NCBI GenBank assembly: GCA_036264235.1
Contig: DATARH010000174.1
Span: 1-64,000 of the forward strand
Direction of reading: 5' to 3'
Source of the DNA: DATARH01 sp036264235
GTDB taxonomy: Bacteria; Pseudomonadota; Alphaproteobacteria; ATCC43930; CGMCC-115725
DNA: 64,000 nucleotides
In this document: piece after piece, positions 8,967 through 18,196 of the stretch
How positions within the stretch are numbered: position 1 is the first letter of the stretch
How the letters are laid out: every line of letters begins with the position of its first letter
Program-made: the position numbers and the translations under genes
Notes under the pieces: generated by a model
Database searches by the model: none
The model's input: only the letters and a program-made list of their open reading frames with translations
Told to the model about the DNA's origin: nothing

Positions 8967-9719
8967 TTATACGGCTAGAAAGCCGCCATCGACGTAGAGT
9001 TCGGTGCCGGTGATATACGATGCTTCGTCCGAAGCGAGAAACAGCACCGCATTGGCTACCTCCTCGACTCGCCCGGCGCGGCCGAGCGGTACCCCTTCGA
9101 GCATCTTGGCGCGCACCGCCGGATCGGCTGTGCGTCCAGAGGTACGCATCGGCGGCATCAGCCCGGGATGCACCGAATTGACCCGGATATTGTGGCGGCC
9201 GTGCTGCACGGCGGCGGCTTTTGTCAGCGTCCGCACCGCGCCTTTCGACGCATTGTAGGCGACATGAATGCCGCGCTGTCCGGTCACCCCAGAGATCGAC
9301 GAGAGGTTGACGATCGATCCGCCCCCGGCCGCGCGCATGGCCGGGATCGCATGTTTCAAGCCCAGGAACGTACCGGTCGAGTTGATCCCCATGATCCGTT
9401 CCCAGGCGGCGGTATCGAACAGGTCGTCGACGTTGCTGCCGCTAATCCCTGCATCGTTCACCAGGATGTCGAGCTTACCGAAGGCGGCGAGCGTTGCCTC
9501 GACCGCCGTCTGCCATTCGGCCTCGCTGGTCACGTCGAGGTGCCGGAAGATCGCCGCGCCGTTGCTCTGCACGATTTCGGCGGCAATCGCCTTGCCCTCA
9601 TCGTCCAGCATGTCGGCAATCGTCACCTTGGCGCCCTCGCGGGCAAAGATCCGTGCCATGCTGGCGCCCATGCCCGACGCCGCCCCGGTGATCAGCGCTA
9701 CCTTGCCATCGAGCCTCAT
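8967..9719 (-). CDS. SDR family NAD(P)-dependent oxidoreductase
   Basis: Classical short-chain dehydrogenase of 250 residues. The cofactor loop is TGAASGMGASMA near residue 11, with the adenine-pocket acidic residue in ITIADMLD-like VTIADMLD, which favours NAD. NDAG replaces the usual NNAG. Catalytic Ser is in NLSSISG and the YxxxK pair in YNASK. The C-terminus TGTELYVDGGF matches glucose/hydroxysteroid-dehydrogenase-like members. The substrate is unknown. It is transcribed towards the MarR gene and follows the Sir2 gene by 17 bases on the same strand. Confidence 0.88.
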   Translation of the reverse strand: MRLDGKVALITGAASGMGASMARIFAREGAKVTIADMLDDEGKAIAAEIVQSNGAAIFRHLDVTSEAEWQTAVEATLAAFGKLDILVNDAGISGSNVDDLFDTAAWERIMGINSTGTFLGLKHAIPAMRAAGGGSIVNLSSISGVTGQRGIHVAYNASKGAVRTLTKAAAVQHGRHNIRVNSVHPGLMPPMRTSGRTADPAVRAKMLEGVPLGRAGRVEEVANAVLFLASDEASYITGTELYVDGGFLAV

Positions 9720-9736
9720 CAGCTTTCTCCCGTGCT

Positions 9737-10495
9737 TCAGTTGACCCCGACGGCGGCACCCATCACGTCACCGATCCCATCGTGCAAAACCAGATCGGCG
9801 ACGCGGTCGAGCCCGGTCGGCTCGCGGTTGACGATCGCTAATGCGGCGCCGTTGCGCTTCGCCATTTCCGGAAATCCGGCGGCCGGATACACCACCAGCG
9901 ACGAACCGAGGACGATGAACAGATCGGCCGCCCTTGTCTCCATTTCGGCGCGCCGCATCGCTTGCTCAGGCATCGCCTGGCCGAACGAGATCGTCGCGGT
10001 CTTTACAAAACCGCGGCACCGAGTGCAGCGCGGTGCCAGCCCGTCCCGCTCGAACGCGGTACGAAGGTCCTCGATTTCATAGCGGTCGCCGCAATCAAGA
10101 CAAGTCGCGTAAGTGGTGTTGCCGTGCAGTTCGATGACCTTGTCGTCCGGAATCCCGGAGGCTTGGTGCAGTCCATCGATGTTCTGCGTGATCACCGCAC
10201 TGACTTTGCCGCGGCGGACCAGCGCGTCGACGGCGCGATGACCGCGGTTCGGCATGGCAGCCTGGAAGGTGTCCTCCATCGCAAAGCGGCGGCGCCAAGT
10301 CTCGCGCCGGGATGCGTCGGACGCGAGAAAGCTGTCGAAATCGATCGGCGCCATCTTGGTCCAGATGCCGCCCGGGCTGCGGAAATCGGGGATGCCGGAT
10401 TCTGTGCTGATACCGGCGCCAGTGAAGACGAGGGCGCGGCGCGCCCGTTCGATCATTCGGGTGAGTGACGCGATGTCGTCATCGTCGCGATCCAT
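9737..10495 (-). CDS. NAD-dependent protein deacylase, Sir2 family
   Basis: A sirtuin of 252 residues that removes acyl groups from lysines using NAD. The NAD-binding loop GAGISTESGIPDFRSPGG, the TQNIDGLHQ motif and catalytic His in ELHGNT are all intact. Two zinc-binding CxxC pairs are present (TCLDCGD and RCTRCRG), so this is a conventional enzyme and not the zinc-free Sir2-like NADase of defence systems. The LGSSLVVYPAAGFP stretch closes the fold. ATG 10495 was chosen because longer forms run into the divergent gene starting at 10564 and add only non-family sequence. Confidence 0.9.
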   Translation of the reverse strand: MDRDDDDIASLTRMIERARRALVFTGAGISTESGIPDFRSPGGIWTKMAPIDFDSFLASDASRRETWRRRFAMEDTFQAAMPNRGHRAVDALVRRGKVSAVITQNIDGLHQASGIPDDKVIELHGNTTYATCLDCGDRYEIEDLRTAFERDGLAPRCTRCRGFVKTATISFGQAMPEQAMRRAEMETRAADLFIVLGSSLVVYPAAGFPEMAKRNGAALAIVNREPTGLDRVADLVLHDGIGDVMGAAVGVN

Positions 10496-10563
10496 GCCCG
10501 GTACTTTGACAAACCCGCCCGATGCCGCCAAGGGTTTGTCGCTCGCGACAGTCAGTGCGAACC

Positions 10564-11475
10564 ATGCTGAATCTCCCGGATCACCGCACCGCATACCTCG
10601 CCGCCGAGGGTTTCGTCGGTGAATTGATGCATGAACTCGGCGGTGCCGACTGGTCATCCGAACGGCTGCTCGCTTCGGCGGGAGCACCGCGGGCGGCGGC
10701 CTGGGCCCAGAATGTCTGGTTCGATCCCGTTATCATCGAGATCGCGTCCATCACCGATGCGGCAAGGAAATTACGCGGAATTCAGCGCAATTGGGCCGTG
10801 TACGCCCCGCACCATCACCGCCGCGCAACACTGATCCAGGCGCAATTGCCAAAGATCTCCGCGCGGCCGCTGGTCTTCGGGGAGCCGCCGCCCGTGGCGC
10901 CACTTGGTTCTTGGACCCTGATTGATCCGCAGACGCTGCTCGCCGCTCCGCACTGCAGCAGCGCCTTTTCAAACGGTGAGCTTCGCTTTGTAGAAGACCG
11001 CACCGGCCCCCCAAGTCGCGCCTATTTGAAATTATGGGAAGCGTTGACGCTGATCGGGCAGCACCCGAGACCGGGCGAGACTTGCCTCGATCTCGGCAGC
11101 AGTCCCGGCGGCTGGAGCTGGGCGCTGCAGCGCATGGGGGCCCGCGTGATCAGCGTCGATAGGGCGCCGCTCGCGTCGGAGATCGCGCGCCTGCCTAGTA
11201 TCGAACATCGAACCGAAAGCGTCTTCGCGCTTGACCCGGCGAAGGTCGGCCAGGTCGACTGGCTGTTTTCGGATGTGGTCTGCTATCCGGCGCGGTTATT
11301 GGCGTTGATCGAGCGCTGGCTCGCGGCTGGAACCTGCCGTCGCTTCGTCTGCACGGTCAAATTTCAGGGCGCAACCGACCACACGGCCGCGGCACGTTTC
11401 GCAGCAATCCCAGGCTCTCAGCTGCGCCACCTGTTCCACAACAGGCACGAGCTGACCTGGATCAAGCTGGGCTGA
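10564..11475 (+). CDS. RlmM-like/FtsJ-domain rRNA 2'-O-methyltransferase
   Basis: A 303-residue FtsJ-type SAM methyltransferase, likely acting on rRNA ribose. An N-terminal ~170 residues (THUMP-like region of the RlmM group by position) precede the catalytic fold. The SAM loop is LDLGSSPGGWSW. The KDKE tetrad of the family can be traced: Lys in RAYLKLWEA, Asp in LFSDVVCYP, Lys in VCTVKFQG and Glu in NRHELTWIKLG. ATG 10564 fits the family N-terminus YLAAEGFVGEL. It is convergent with the next gene and overlaps it by 14 bases. The exact target base is not proved by sequence. Confidence 0.8.
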   Translation: MLNLPDHRTAYLAAEGFVGELMHELGGADWSSERLLASAGAPRAAAWAQNVWFDPVIIEIASITDAARKLRGIQRNWAVYAPHHHRRATLIQAQLPKISARPLVFGEPPPVAPLGSWTLIDPQTLLAAPHCSSAFSNGELRFVEDRTGPPSRAYLKLWEALTLIGQHPRPGETCLDLGSSPGGWSWALQRMGARVISVDRAPLASEIARLPSIEHRTESVFALDPAKVGQVDWLFSDVVCYPARLLALIERWLAAGTCRRFVCTVKFQGATDHTAAARFAAIPGSQLRHLFHNRHELTWIKLG

Positions 11476-11887
11476 CCGCTTCGGTCTCGCGCTCCGTTTC
11501 GGCCGCGGCCGGGGCACGTCGCGACAGCGATGCGGACAGCGGCCAACCCGATCCCTTGAGATTATTGGTGACGATCAACAACAGGTTCTCGCCGAATCGC
11601 TGCAGTGCCTTGGTTCCGGTCAGGGGCAGCGGGATGTGGTGCGTCTCGCAATATTGGATCAGCGCGTCAGCGAGCTCGGCGTTGCCCAGCTCGGCAGTTT
11701 GCGGTGAGCCGCCACTATCCGGCGCGATCTCGATCGCGAGCCTGACCCCCCCGCCCGTGGCGCAACTCATGTCGAGGCGCCGCAATGCTCCTGCCGGCAG
11801 GGGGCGGTGCACCTGCCGCCGGTATTCACGCACCGCGGCGGCAATCTCGGACGAGCAGAAGACGATGTGTCGAATTTCGGCGGGCAA
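11462..11887 (-). CDS. Hypothetical protein, 141 aa
   Basis: The family was not recognised. A TTG start at 11887 is supported by GAGGGGG 6 bases upstream. The first ~110 residues are compact and well-ordered looking (EIRHIVFCSSEIAAAVREYRR, then ALIQYCETHHIPLPLTG and ENLLLIVTNNL); the last ~30 are a disordered Ser/Ala/Glu tail. It has no signal peptide and no membrane span. It follows the HerA-like ATPase gene by 109 bases on the same strand, with AT-rich sequence (TACTATAT near 11925) just upstream that could serve as its own promoter. Its role might relate to the kinase/ATPase pair, but only position suggests this. Confidence 0.65.
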   Translation of the reverse strand: MPAEIRHIVFCSSEIAAAVREYRRQVHRPLPAGALRRLDMSCATGGGVRLAIEIAPDSGGSPQTAELGNAELADALIQYCETHHIPLPLTGTKALQRFGENLLLIVTNNLKGSGWPLSASLSRRAPAAAETERETEAVSPA

Positions 11888-11996
11888 GACAAACCCCCTC
11901 GAATGTTTGCCGCAACACGATCACGATATAGTATTTAACTTTTCCTTTACGCGCAAACGAAGAGTTGGGATGTGAACCTCCGGGCCACCGCTCTCA

Positions 11997-13622
11997 TCAT
12001 GCGGTCGCGTGCCGGATGCCGCGCCGCCAGCGCTCGACGACCTGCTCGACGAGCCCGGTGTCGTTGTCCTGCGACCAAGCCGCGCTAAAGGAAGCGGTTG
12101 CGCTTTTCGGTCGGCAATCCTCTGGCAGCAAATCGAAGCAGATGCGCATGGGCACCGACACTCCTTCACCGACGGCGATGGCTTCGCCATTGCGCAGCGC
12201 CGGTAGAAAGTTCATCAGCCCATGCGACGCCTCGGGCACCGCGCCACGCACGATGTCCTGATCGATCTGATTGGTCATACGAAGCGCAAAGATCGTGTTG
12301 CATTCGGACAGCAGCTCAGGTGCCAGATCGGACGGACGCTGGCTGACGACGCAAAGCGATACCCCATATTTTCGACCTTCCTTTGCTATCCGCGACAGCG
12401 CCCGCTTGGTCGGCTCGAAACCGAGCTCGCGGTCGCGTGGCGCATAACGATGCGCCTCCTCGCAGACGATCGTGATCGGCACCGGGATCTCGCTCCACAG
12501 CGCGAAATCGAAGGCGAGCCGGCACAACACCGAGACGACGACATTCACCACCTCCGACGGCACACCGGACAGGTCGAGAATCGTGATCGGCTTCCCATTG
12601 ACCGGGATCCGGAATAGTCGGCCGAGAATCTCCGACAGTTCATCCCGCAAGGTCAGTTTCGACGCGAAGACGAAGCCGTAGCGAGCGTCGCCCTGCAGCG
12701 CCGTAATGCGCGCCTTAACGGCATTATAGGCAGCGACGCTTTCGGGGCGTTCGAGACTACCCATCGCGGCGTCAAGGACACGCAAAACGTCGGAAATCCG
12801 GTAGGGTGTCGGGGTGTCGATCGTGCCAACCCGGTCCAACCCGACTTTGCCGAAGGCTTGTTGCTTAGCAGCGAGGATCGCGTCGCCTAGTACCTTCACA
12901 TGCTCGGGGCTCGGGCCCGAGCCGAGCACGATCTCGGCCAGCTCCTCGAAATTGAACAGCCAGTAGGGCAGGTAGAGTGCGTCGCCCGGGCTTAGCACCG
13001 CCGCCTGATCGCCAAAAGCCTGCGAATACTCGCTGTGTGGATCGAGCAGCATAACATGCGCGTTTTGGTTGCGCTCGATTACGGCGCGCAGGATCGTTGC
13101 GACAACGCATGATTTGCCTGATCCGGTCGTACCGACGATGCTGAAATGCTTACCGAAAAGCTCGTCGGTTAACACATAAGCGGGGATCGCACTGTCCTGG
13201 TGGATTGTACCGATCCGCGCGGTGGCGACCGTGGGCTGGGCATAGACCTTTGCCAAATCGCCGGCATTCGCGAGATAGATCGGCTCTTCCAGCGCCGGGT
13301 AGGCCGATACGCCGCGGCGAAACGCGCCACCGCTATCCGGCTCGTTCATGATCTCGCCGGCGAAATCGACTTCGACGAGCTTCAGATCCTTTTCTGACGG
13401 TTCCAGGCTCGGTAGTGGAACCCGAAGGCCCGTAACTAAGCCGAAGACGGTCGAGGGCCGTGTCCGCGCCTTGACCAGTGTGCCCATTTCGAGCGGCCAG
13501 GCGTTTCCGTCTCTGCCATCACCTTTTTGCGGCTCGAGCAGAACAATCGCTTGCGAGGCCGATACGGCGATGATGCGGCCGATGCGGAGATCGGCGTCAG
13601 GGAAGAGATCGCTACCGTCCAT
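11997..13622 (-). CDS. HerA-like DUF87 ATPase
   Basis: A hexameric FtsK/HerA-superfamily ATPase of 541 residues, related to DNA-translocating motors. The N-terminal ~150 residues form the HAS-barrel region (IGRIIAVSASQAIVLLEP). Walker A is GTTGSGKS in FSIVGTTGSGKSCVV; Walker B is ITIVCEEAHRYAP, with a CEEAH reading where most members have DEAH. A sensor/arginine region follows in AKEGRKYGVSLCVVSQRPSDL. Its start overlaps the histidine kinase gene by 11 bases, so the two are probably cotranslated. No NurA nuclease or other usual HerA partner is adjacent. Confidence 0.85.
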   Translation of the reverse strand: MDGSDLFPDADLRIGRIIAVSASQAIVLLEPQKGDGRDGNAWPLEMGTLVKARTRPSTVFGLVTGLRVPLPSLEPSEKDLKLVEVDFAGEIMNEPDSGGAFRRGVSAYPALEEPIYLANAGDLAKVYAQPTVATARIGTIHQDSAIPAYVLTDELFGKHFSIVGTTGSGKSCVVATILRAVIERNQNAHVMLLDPHSEYSQAFGDQAAVLSPGDALYLPYWLFNFEELAEIVLGSGPSPEHVKVLGDAILAAKQQAFGKVGLDRVGTIDTPTPYRISDVLRVLDAAMGSLERPESVAAYNAVKARITALQGDARYGFVFASKLTLRDELSEILGRLFRIPVNGKPITILDLSGVPSEVVNVVVSVLCRLAFDFALWSEIPVPITIVCEEAHRYAPRDRELGFEPTKRALSRIAKEGRKYGVSLCVVSQRPSDLAPELLSECNTIFALRMTNQIDQDIVRGAVPEASHGLMNFLPALRNGEAIAVGEGVSVPMRICFDLLPEDCRPKSATASFSAAWSQDNDTGLVEQVVERWRRGIRHATA

Positions 13623-14559
13623 GCTCGTCCATATTTTCTAGGGGTGGATTGCCACTCGCGATCAAGCGGCTATCGTTGGTGTCCGAGTCGACCCGCTCGC
13701 TCGGCAGGTGCAGTTCAATGGTCGTGCCAACGCCGACCGTGCTGCGCAGCGACAGCCGGCCGCCATGCAGCTCGGTCAAAGCACGCGCGATCGAGAGCCC
13801 GAGTCCCGTACCCTCGTTCTGCCGCGTCAGGTGATCTGCGATCTGCTCAAACGGTTCGAAGACCCGTTCGATGTGCTCCGGCGCTATCCCGATGCCGGAG
13901 TCCACGACCGCGATGACTAGCTCGCCGCCGTCGCGAATTGCAGTGGCGACGCTGACCCGACCGCCGGCTTGAGTGAACTTAAGGGCATTCGAGAGCAGGT
14001 TCAGTAGGATCTGCTTAAAGCGGGTCTGATCGACCAGGACCGCAATGTCCGGCGCATCCGGCTCTGCCGCAAGTTTGATATCTTTCTTTTCGGCGATCGG
14101 GCGTACGGTCATCACGGCCAGATGCAAGACATCTGCAAGCACAACCCATTCATCGTGCAATTGCAGTTTTCCGGCCTCGATGCGGGCTAGATCGAGCAGG
14201 CCGTTGACGATTTCCAGCAATAGCGTACCCGCCTCATGGATATAGCCGGCGTATTCGGAATACTGTTCGCCGGCCGGAAGGCTCGGCAGTTTCATCAGTT
14301 CGGAGAAGCCGATGATTGCATTGAGCGGGGTCCGCAACTCATGGCTCATATTGGCGAGGAATTTTGTCTTAGCCCGATCGGCGGTGATCGCCGCCTGCGC
14401 CTCAGCTTGAGCCACTACGGCCGCAGTTTCGGCGTCCCGCTGTGCAGCGACGAGGGCAAAGCCCGGGTGTCGCTGCCCGAGCGTGGTCCCGAGCTGCGCG
14501 CAAAAATTCTCCAGTAGCGATTCGCGGAGGCTATGCCGCGGCTCGACCATTTTTCCCAT
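13612..14559 (-). CDS. Soluble sensor histidine kinase
   Basis: A 315-residue histidine kinase without membrane spans. The N-terminal ~60 residues are helical and Ala/Glu-rich and carry no recognisable sensor domain. The HisKA phosphoacceptor is His73 in FLANMSHELRTPLNAIIGFSELM. The ATPase domain shows the N box NLLSNALKF, G1 DSGIGI, F box FEPFEQ and G2 GTGLGLSIA. No response regulator gene is near, so the phosphotransfer partner is unknown. The 3' end overlaps the HerA-like ATPase start, an unusual pairing. The gene is divergent from the helicase gene. Confidence 0.88.
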   Translation of the reverse strand: MGKMVEPRHSLRESLLENFCAQLGTTLGQRHPGFALVAAQRDAETAAVVAQAEAQAAITADRAKTKFLANMSHELRTPLNAIIGFSELMKLPSLPAGEQYSEYAGYIHEAGTLLLEIVNGLLDLARIEAGKLQLHDEWVVLADVLHLAVMTVRPIAEKKDIKLAAEPDAPDIAVLVDQTRFKQILLNLLSNALKFTQAGGRVSVATAIRDGGELVIAVVDSGIGIAPEHIERVFEPFEQIADHLTRQNEGTGLGLSIARALTELHGGRLSLRSTVGVGTTIELHLPSERVDSDTNDSRLIASGNPPLENMDEHGR

Positions 14560-14745
14560 CCGTTGCCGACAATCGCAGCTTTACCTAGATTGGCAAACGA
14601 TCCGTTAACTTTAATCCGGTCGTGGGCTTCCGCCGCGATATTCGGCTCACACGAATTGGCCGAATCCGGGGCACAACGTCGCGCGTCTGCCCTCCTGGGC
14701 GGCTAGACCCTTGCGCCGGCGCTGCGGCGACCCGATACCTTCGGT
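14560..14745. promoter_or_regulatory. Divergent intergenic region with a 7-bp inverted repeat
   Basis: The 186 bases between the kinase and helicase genes hold ATTCGGC at 14640-14646 and GCCGAAT at 14659-14665, a perfect 7-bp inverted repeat with a 12-base spacer, and AT-rich GTTAACTTTAAT near 14603-14614. Both flanking genes must be driven from here. No consensus -35/-10 pair stands out on either strand. Confidence 0.3.
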
Positions 14746-17241
14746 ATGGCGATGCTCCGTTCAGCGCCGCGCCTTGTCGCGGTCCTCGGGCCCACCAACA
14801 CCGGCAAGACGCACCTCGCGATCGAGCGCATGCTCGACCACCAGAGCGGGATGATCGGGTTCCCGCTCCGCCTCTTGGCACGTGAGAATTATGACCGGGT
14901 CGTCAAATTGCGGGGTGCGCGCTCGGTCGCGCTGATCACCGGGGAGGAGAAGATCCTCCCACCGAACCCGACCTATTTCATTTGTACCGTTGAATCGATG
15001 CCGCTCGACCGCCCAGTCGAGTTCCTCGCCGTCGACGAAATCCAGCTGTGTGTCGACCCCGAGCGCGGCCACGTCTTTACCGCCCGGCTGCTGCATGCGC
15101 GGGGTCTGACCGAAACGATGTTTCTTGGCGCCGATACGATCCGGCCGCTGATGCGACGGCTCGTTCCAAACGCCGAGTATGTGAGCCGGCCGCGGTTTTC
15201 GACGCTGAGATATACGGGTTACAAAAAGGTAACGCGGTTGCCGCCGCGCAGCGCCGTCGTCGCCTTCGCGGTGGCAGATGTGTTTTCCCTGGCCGAAGTG
15301 GTGCGGCGACAGCGTGGCGGCACCGCTGTTGTACTCGGCGCGTTAAGCCCGCGCGCCCGAAATGCCCAAGTGGGCATGTTTCAGGCTGGCGAGGTCGATT
15401 ATCTAGTCGCCACCGACGCGATCGGCATGGGGCTCAACATGGACCTCGACCATGTCGCGTTCGCCCGGCTCGGCAAGTTCGACGGCCGCGGCCCGCGCCG
15501 GCTGTCGCCTGCGGAAATCGGCCAGATCGCCGGCCGCGCCGGCCGCCACATGAGCGACGGCACCTTCGGCACGACCGCCGAGGAAGGACCGCTCGACCAG
15601 GCCATCGTCTCCGCTGTCGAGGACCACCGGTTCGAGCCGCTGACCCGCATCTCTTGGCGTAACCCGCGGCTACGGTTCCAGTCGGTTGGGGCACTGTTGG
15701 GCAGCCTGGACGAGCGGCCGCCGATGCCCGGCTTGGTCCAGACCCGCGACGCGGACGATCACCGCGCGCTGCAATTGCTGGCGCGCAACACCGAGGTCGC
15801 GGCGCGCGCCACCAGCCCCGCCGCGGTGCGGCTCCTCTGGGAGGTTTGCCAAATCCCCGATTTCCGTAAAGTGATGAGCGACAGCCACGCGCGGTTCCTG
15901 GCGCATTGTTTCGGTCATCTCGCCGGGCCGGAGGAGCGCCTGCCGGGTGCATGGGTCGGCTCGCAGATGAGCCAACTCGATCGCACCGATGGCGACATAG
16001 ACACGCTGATGGCGCGGATCGCCCATACCCGTACCTGGACCTACATCACCCATCGCGGCGATTGGCTCGACGGCGCGGCCGATTGGCAGGAGCGTGCCCG
16101 GGCGATTGAGGATCGTCTCTCCGATGCGCTCCACGACCGGATCACGCAGCGTTTCGTCGATAGCCGTTCGGCCGTGCTCGTACGGCAGCGTGCCGCCGAT
16201 GGCGAGCTGCTCGCCTCAATTGCAAAAAATGGCGAGGTATGCGTCGAGGGTGCGCCTGTCGGCCGGCTCGACGGGTTCCGCTTCACTGCTGATCCTGACG
16301 CCAACGACGCGGCCCGCAGCCTCGTAGCCGCGGCGCAGCGGGCACTGCGCAGCGAGGTGGCTGCCCGGGCGCGGCGCCTCGCCGCCGAGGCGGACAGCGA
16401 GCTCCTGATCGACGAGACCGGCCGGGTGATGTGGCGGGGCGATCCTGTGGGACGGCTCAGTGCAGGGGACTCCCTGCTTACGCCGCGGGTCGATGTGATC
16501 GCCGGCGATCTGCTCGAGGGCGATGCTCGGGAGCGGGTGCGCCAGCGCTTGCAATCCTTCATTCGTAGCGAGATCGAGCGGCGCCTAAGCCCACTCTTTG
16601 CGGCCAGTGCTCTGCCGCTTGACGGTAGTGGTCGCGGTATCGCCTTCCAACTGGCCGACAGCCTCGGCTGCGTACCCAGTACTGCCGTGGCGACGCAGCT
16701 GCGCCACCTCGGCGGTGCGAGCCGGCGCGCCCTTGGCCGCGTCGGGGTGCGTTTCGGCACCGAGACAGTTTATGTCGAATCGATGCTCGGGGCCGAATGC
16801 ATCGCCTTTCGGGCGTTGTTATGGGCGGTGCGGTATGGTCGGCCGGTGCCACCGCTGCCCCGCGGCCGCAAACATGGTAAGGCGCTTCCAGTCGATCCAA
16901 GCCTGCCGGAATCGTATTATGTGGCAATCGGTCGCCGCATCGTCGACGGACTCGCCCTGACCCCCGACCGGCTCGAGCGCCTCGCCGCGCTGCTGCGCCA
17001 GCGATCCCGCGGCGGCCGTTTCGCCGCCGACATGGAACTGGCCGCGATCGCTGGTATTACGGTGGCCGATCTGCGCCGGGTTCTGCCGGCGCTCGGGTTC
17101 CGCGCGACGGCAGGACAGGGAGATGAGCTGGTCGTCGCGAGGGCGCGGCGCCGCCGACCGGCAAGGGCGGAGCTGCCGCGGGTTCCGCGACCGGCCGAGG
17201 GCCATCCCTTTGCCAAGCTCAAGGAGTTGAAGCTGGCGTGA
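14746..17241 (+). CDS. SUV3-like DExH RNA helicase
   Basis: A superfamily 2 helicase of 831 residues related to mitochondrial SUV3. Motif I is GPTNTGKTH near the N-terminus, motif II VDEIQ, and motif VI QIAGRAGRH. The segment ATDAIGMGLNMDLDHVAF is typical of the family. The SUV3-type C-terminal part follows and ends in a Lys-rich tail. The physiological RNA substrate in bacteria is not established. Start ATG 14746; a second ATG two codons later is equally possible. The gene is coupled to the S4-domain gene by a GTGA overlap. This pair normally precedes fdxA and carD in alphaproteobacteria; here those genes lie 8.3 kb away. Confidence 0.9.
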   Translation: MAMLRSAPRLVAVLGPTNTGKTHLAIERMLDHQSGMIGFPLRLLARENYDRVVKLRGARSVALITGEEKILPPNPTYFICTVESMPLDRPVEFLAVDEIQLCVDPERGHVFTARLLHARGLTETMFLGADTIRPLMRRLVPNAEYVSRPRFSTLRYTGYKKVTRLPPRSAVVAFAVADVFSLAEVVRRQRGGTAVVLGALSPRARNAQVGMFQAGEVDYLVATDAIGMGLNMDLDHVAFARLGKFDGRGPRRLSPAEIGQIAGRAGRHMSDGTFGTTAEEGPLDQAIVSAVEDHRFEPLTRISWRNPRLRFQSVGALLGSLDERPPMPGLVQTRDADDHRALQLLARNTEVAARATSPAAVRLLWEVCQIPDFRKVMSDSHARFLAHCFGHLAGPEERLPGAWVGSQMSQLDRTDGDIDTLMARIAHTRTWTYITHRGDWLDGAADWQERARAIEDRLSDALHDRITQRFVDSRSAVLVRQRAADGELLASIAKNGEVCVEGAPVGRLDGFRFTADPDANDAARSLVAAAQRALRSEVAARARRLAAEADSELLIDETGRVMWRGDPVGRLSAGDSLLTPRVDVIAGDLLEGDARERVRQRLQSFIRSEIERRLSPLFAASALPLDGSGRGIAFQLADSLGCVPSTAVATQLRHLGGASRRALGRVGVRFGTETVYVESMLGAECIAFRALLWAVRYGRPVPPLPRGRKHGKALPVDPSLPESYYVAIGRRIVDGLALTPDRLERLAALLRQRSRGGRFAADMELAAIAGITVADLRRVLPALGFRATAGQGDELVVARARRRRPARAELPRVPRPAEGHPFAKLKELKLA

Positions 17242-17618
17242 CTCCGGCAGACACCTCTGATCGCGCCAAGTGTCGCCTCGACCAGTGGTTGTGGTTCGCC
17301 CGTCTAACGAAAAGCCGCTCGCTTGCCGCCCGCCTCTGCGCCGCCGGGCTCGTCGCTGTCAACGGCGCCACGGTTCGAAAACCGAGCTATACCGTCCGGG
17401 TCGGCGACATCGTGGTCCTGCCGCAGGGCCGCGTACAGCGCACTGCACGCATCCTTGCGATGGGCGATCGCCGCGGCCCCGCGGTCGAGGCGCGCTGCCT
17501 CTATGAGGAGACTGCGGCGTCGCCGATAGCCGAGCTTGCGCCGCAATGGCTGCCGTTGCTGGAAGAGACGCTCGACTACGCCTCGGTGCACGATCGGCCC
17601 GGGCCGATGTCGAAATGA
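17238..17618 (+). CDS. S4-domain RNA-binding protein (HslR-like)
   Basis: A 126-residue protein whose N-terminal half is an S4 RNA-binding domain: CRLDQWLWFARLTKSRSLAARLC, AGLVAVNGATVRKPSYTVRVGDIV. It resembles Hsp15/HslR, which binds stalled 50S subunits, but the exact role is unproved. The GTG start overlaps the helicase stop. The last 43 bases overlap the convergent extensin-like gene, a long tail-to-tail overlap that uses opposite strands. Confidence 0.88.
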   Translation: MTPADTSDRAKCRLDQWLWFARLTKSRSLAARLCAAGLVAVNGATVRKPSYTVRVGDIVVLPQGRVQRTARILAMGDRRGPAVEARCLYEETAASPIAELAPQWLPLLEETLDYASVHDRPGPMSK

Positions 17619-18196
17619 AAGTGGTTGTAATGATCGGCGTTGCTATCGGGCGTCAGCACGACCGAGAAGTAGCGGCAGGCGCCGCGCGCGATGCGGTGCA
17701 GAAAACTGCGCTTTGCCCCGGATCCTGACCAGTCGCGCTCGACGCTGATTTGGGTGCCGTCGGCGAGCCGGAAACCTGAGATGTCGATGGCTCGGCCAAA
17801 GGCGTGCTCGCTGAAGCGGCCGCGTAACTGCGTGTTGGCGCGGCAGGAAAAGGCACCGAGATGATCGATGCGGGCAATGCGCTCCCCGAACTCGCTGCGG
17901 GCCGCCGGCTGGACAATTTCGCGCTCAAACTCGTCAAGCCGGCTGGCGAGGCCACAGCTCATCATTGCTGGCCGGTTCAGCGCCGCCTCGATGCGTCGGA
18001 CCCGAACCGCCGTGTCGACGGCACATCGCGCGTCACGCGGGTTCTCGGCATCAGCCGGCCGAAAGTCGACATCGTGTCGTGACAGCTCGGCAAGACAGAC
18101 GCGACCGCCTGTCCCGGGCGGCGGTGTCCCGGCGCAGCCGGCAAGCAGCGCCGCAATGAAGAGCGCCGATGCCTGAGCAAACAACCGATGCATCAC
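17576..18196 (-). CDS. Extensin-like family lipoprotein
   Basis: A 206-residue secreted protein of the extensin-like C-terminal domain family, which shares the metal-binding peptidase fold of D,D-carboxypeptidases. The N-terminus has a lipobox, LLAGC, so it is probably a lipoprotein. Candidate zinc ligands are in EHAFGRAIDISGF and HYNHFHFD, both intact. The RRIEAALNRPAMMSCGLA region is also typical. It likely acts on peptidoglycan in the periplasm; the reaction is inferred from the fold. It lies between the S4 gene and the sugar genes, which are also envelope-related. Confidence 0.85.
   Translation of the reverse strand: MMHRLFAQASALFIAALLAGCAGTPPPGTGGRVCLAELSRHDVDFRPADAENPRDARCAVDTAVRVRRIEAALNRPAMMSCGLASRLDEFEREIVQPAARSEFGERIARIDHLGAFSCRANTQLRGRFSEHAFGRAIDISGFRLADGTQISVERDWSGSGAKRSFLHRIARGACRYFSVVLTPDSNADHYNHFHFDIGPGRSCTEA

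Noticed and set aside
9737..13622. SIR2 plus HerA antiphage defence system
   Set aside because: The Sir2 protein is a zinc-binding deacylase with intact CxxC pairs, is separated from HerA by two genes, one on the other strand, and lacks the effector fusion seen in defence pairs.
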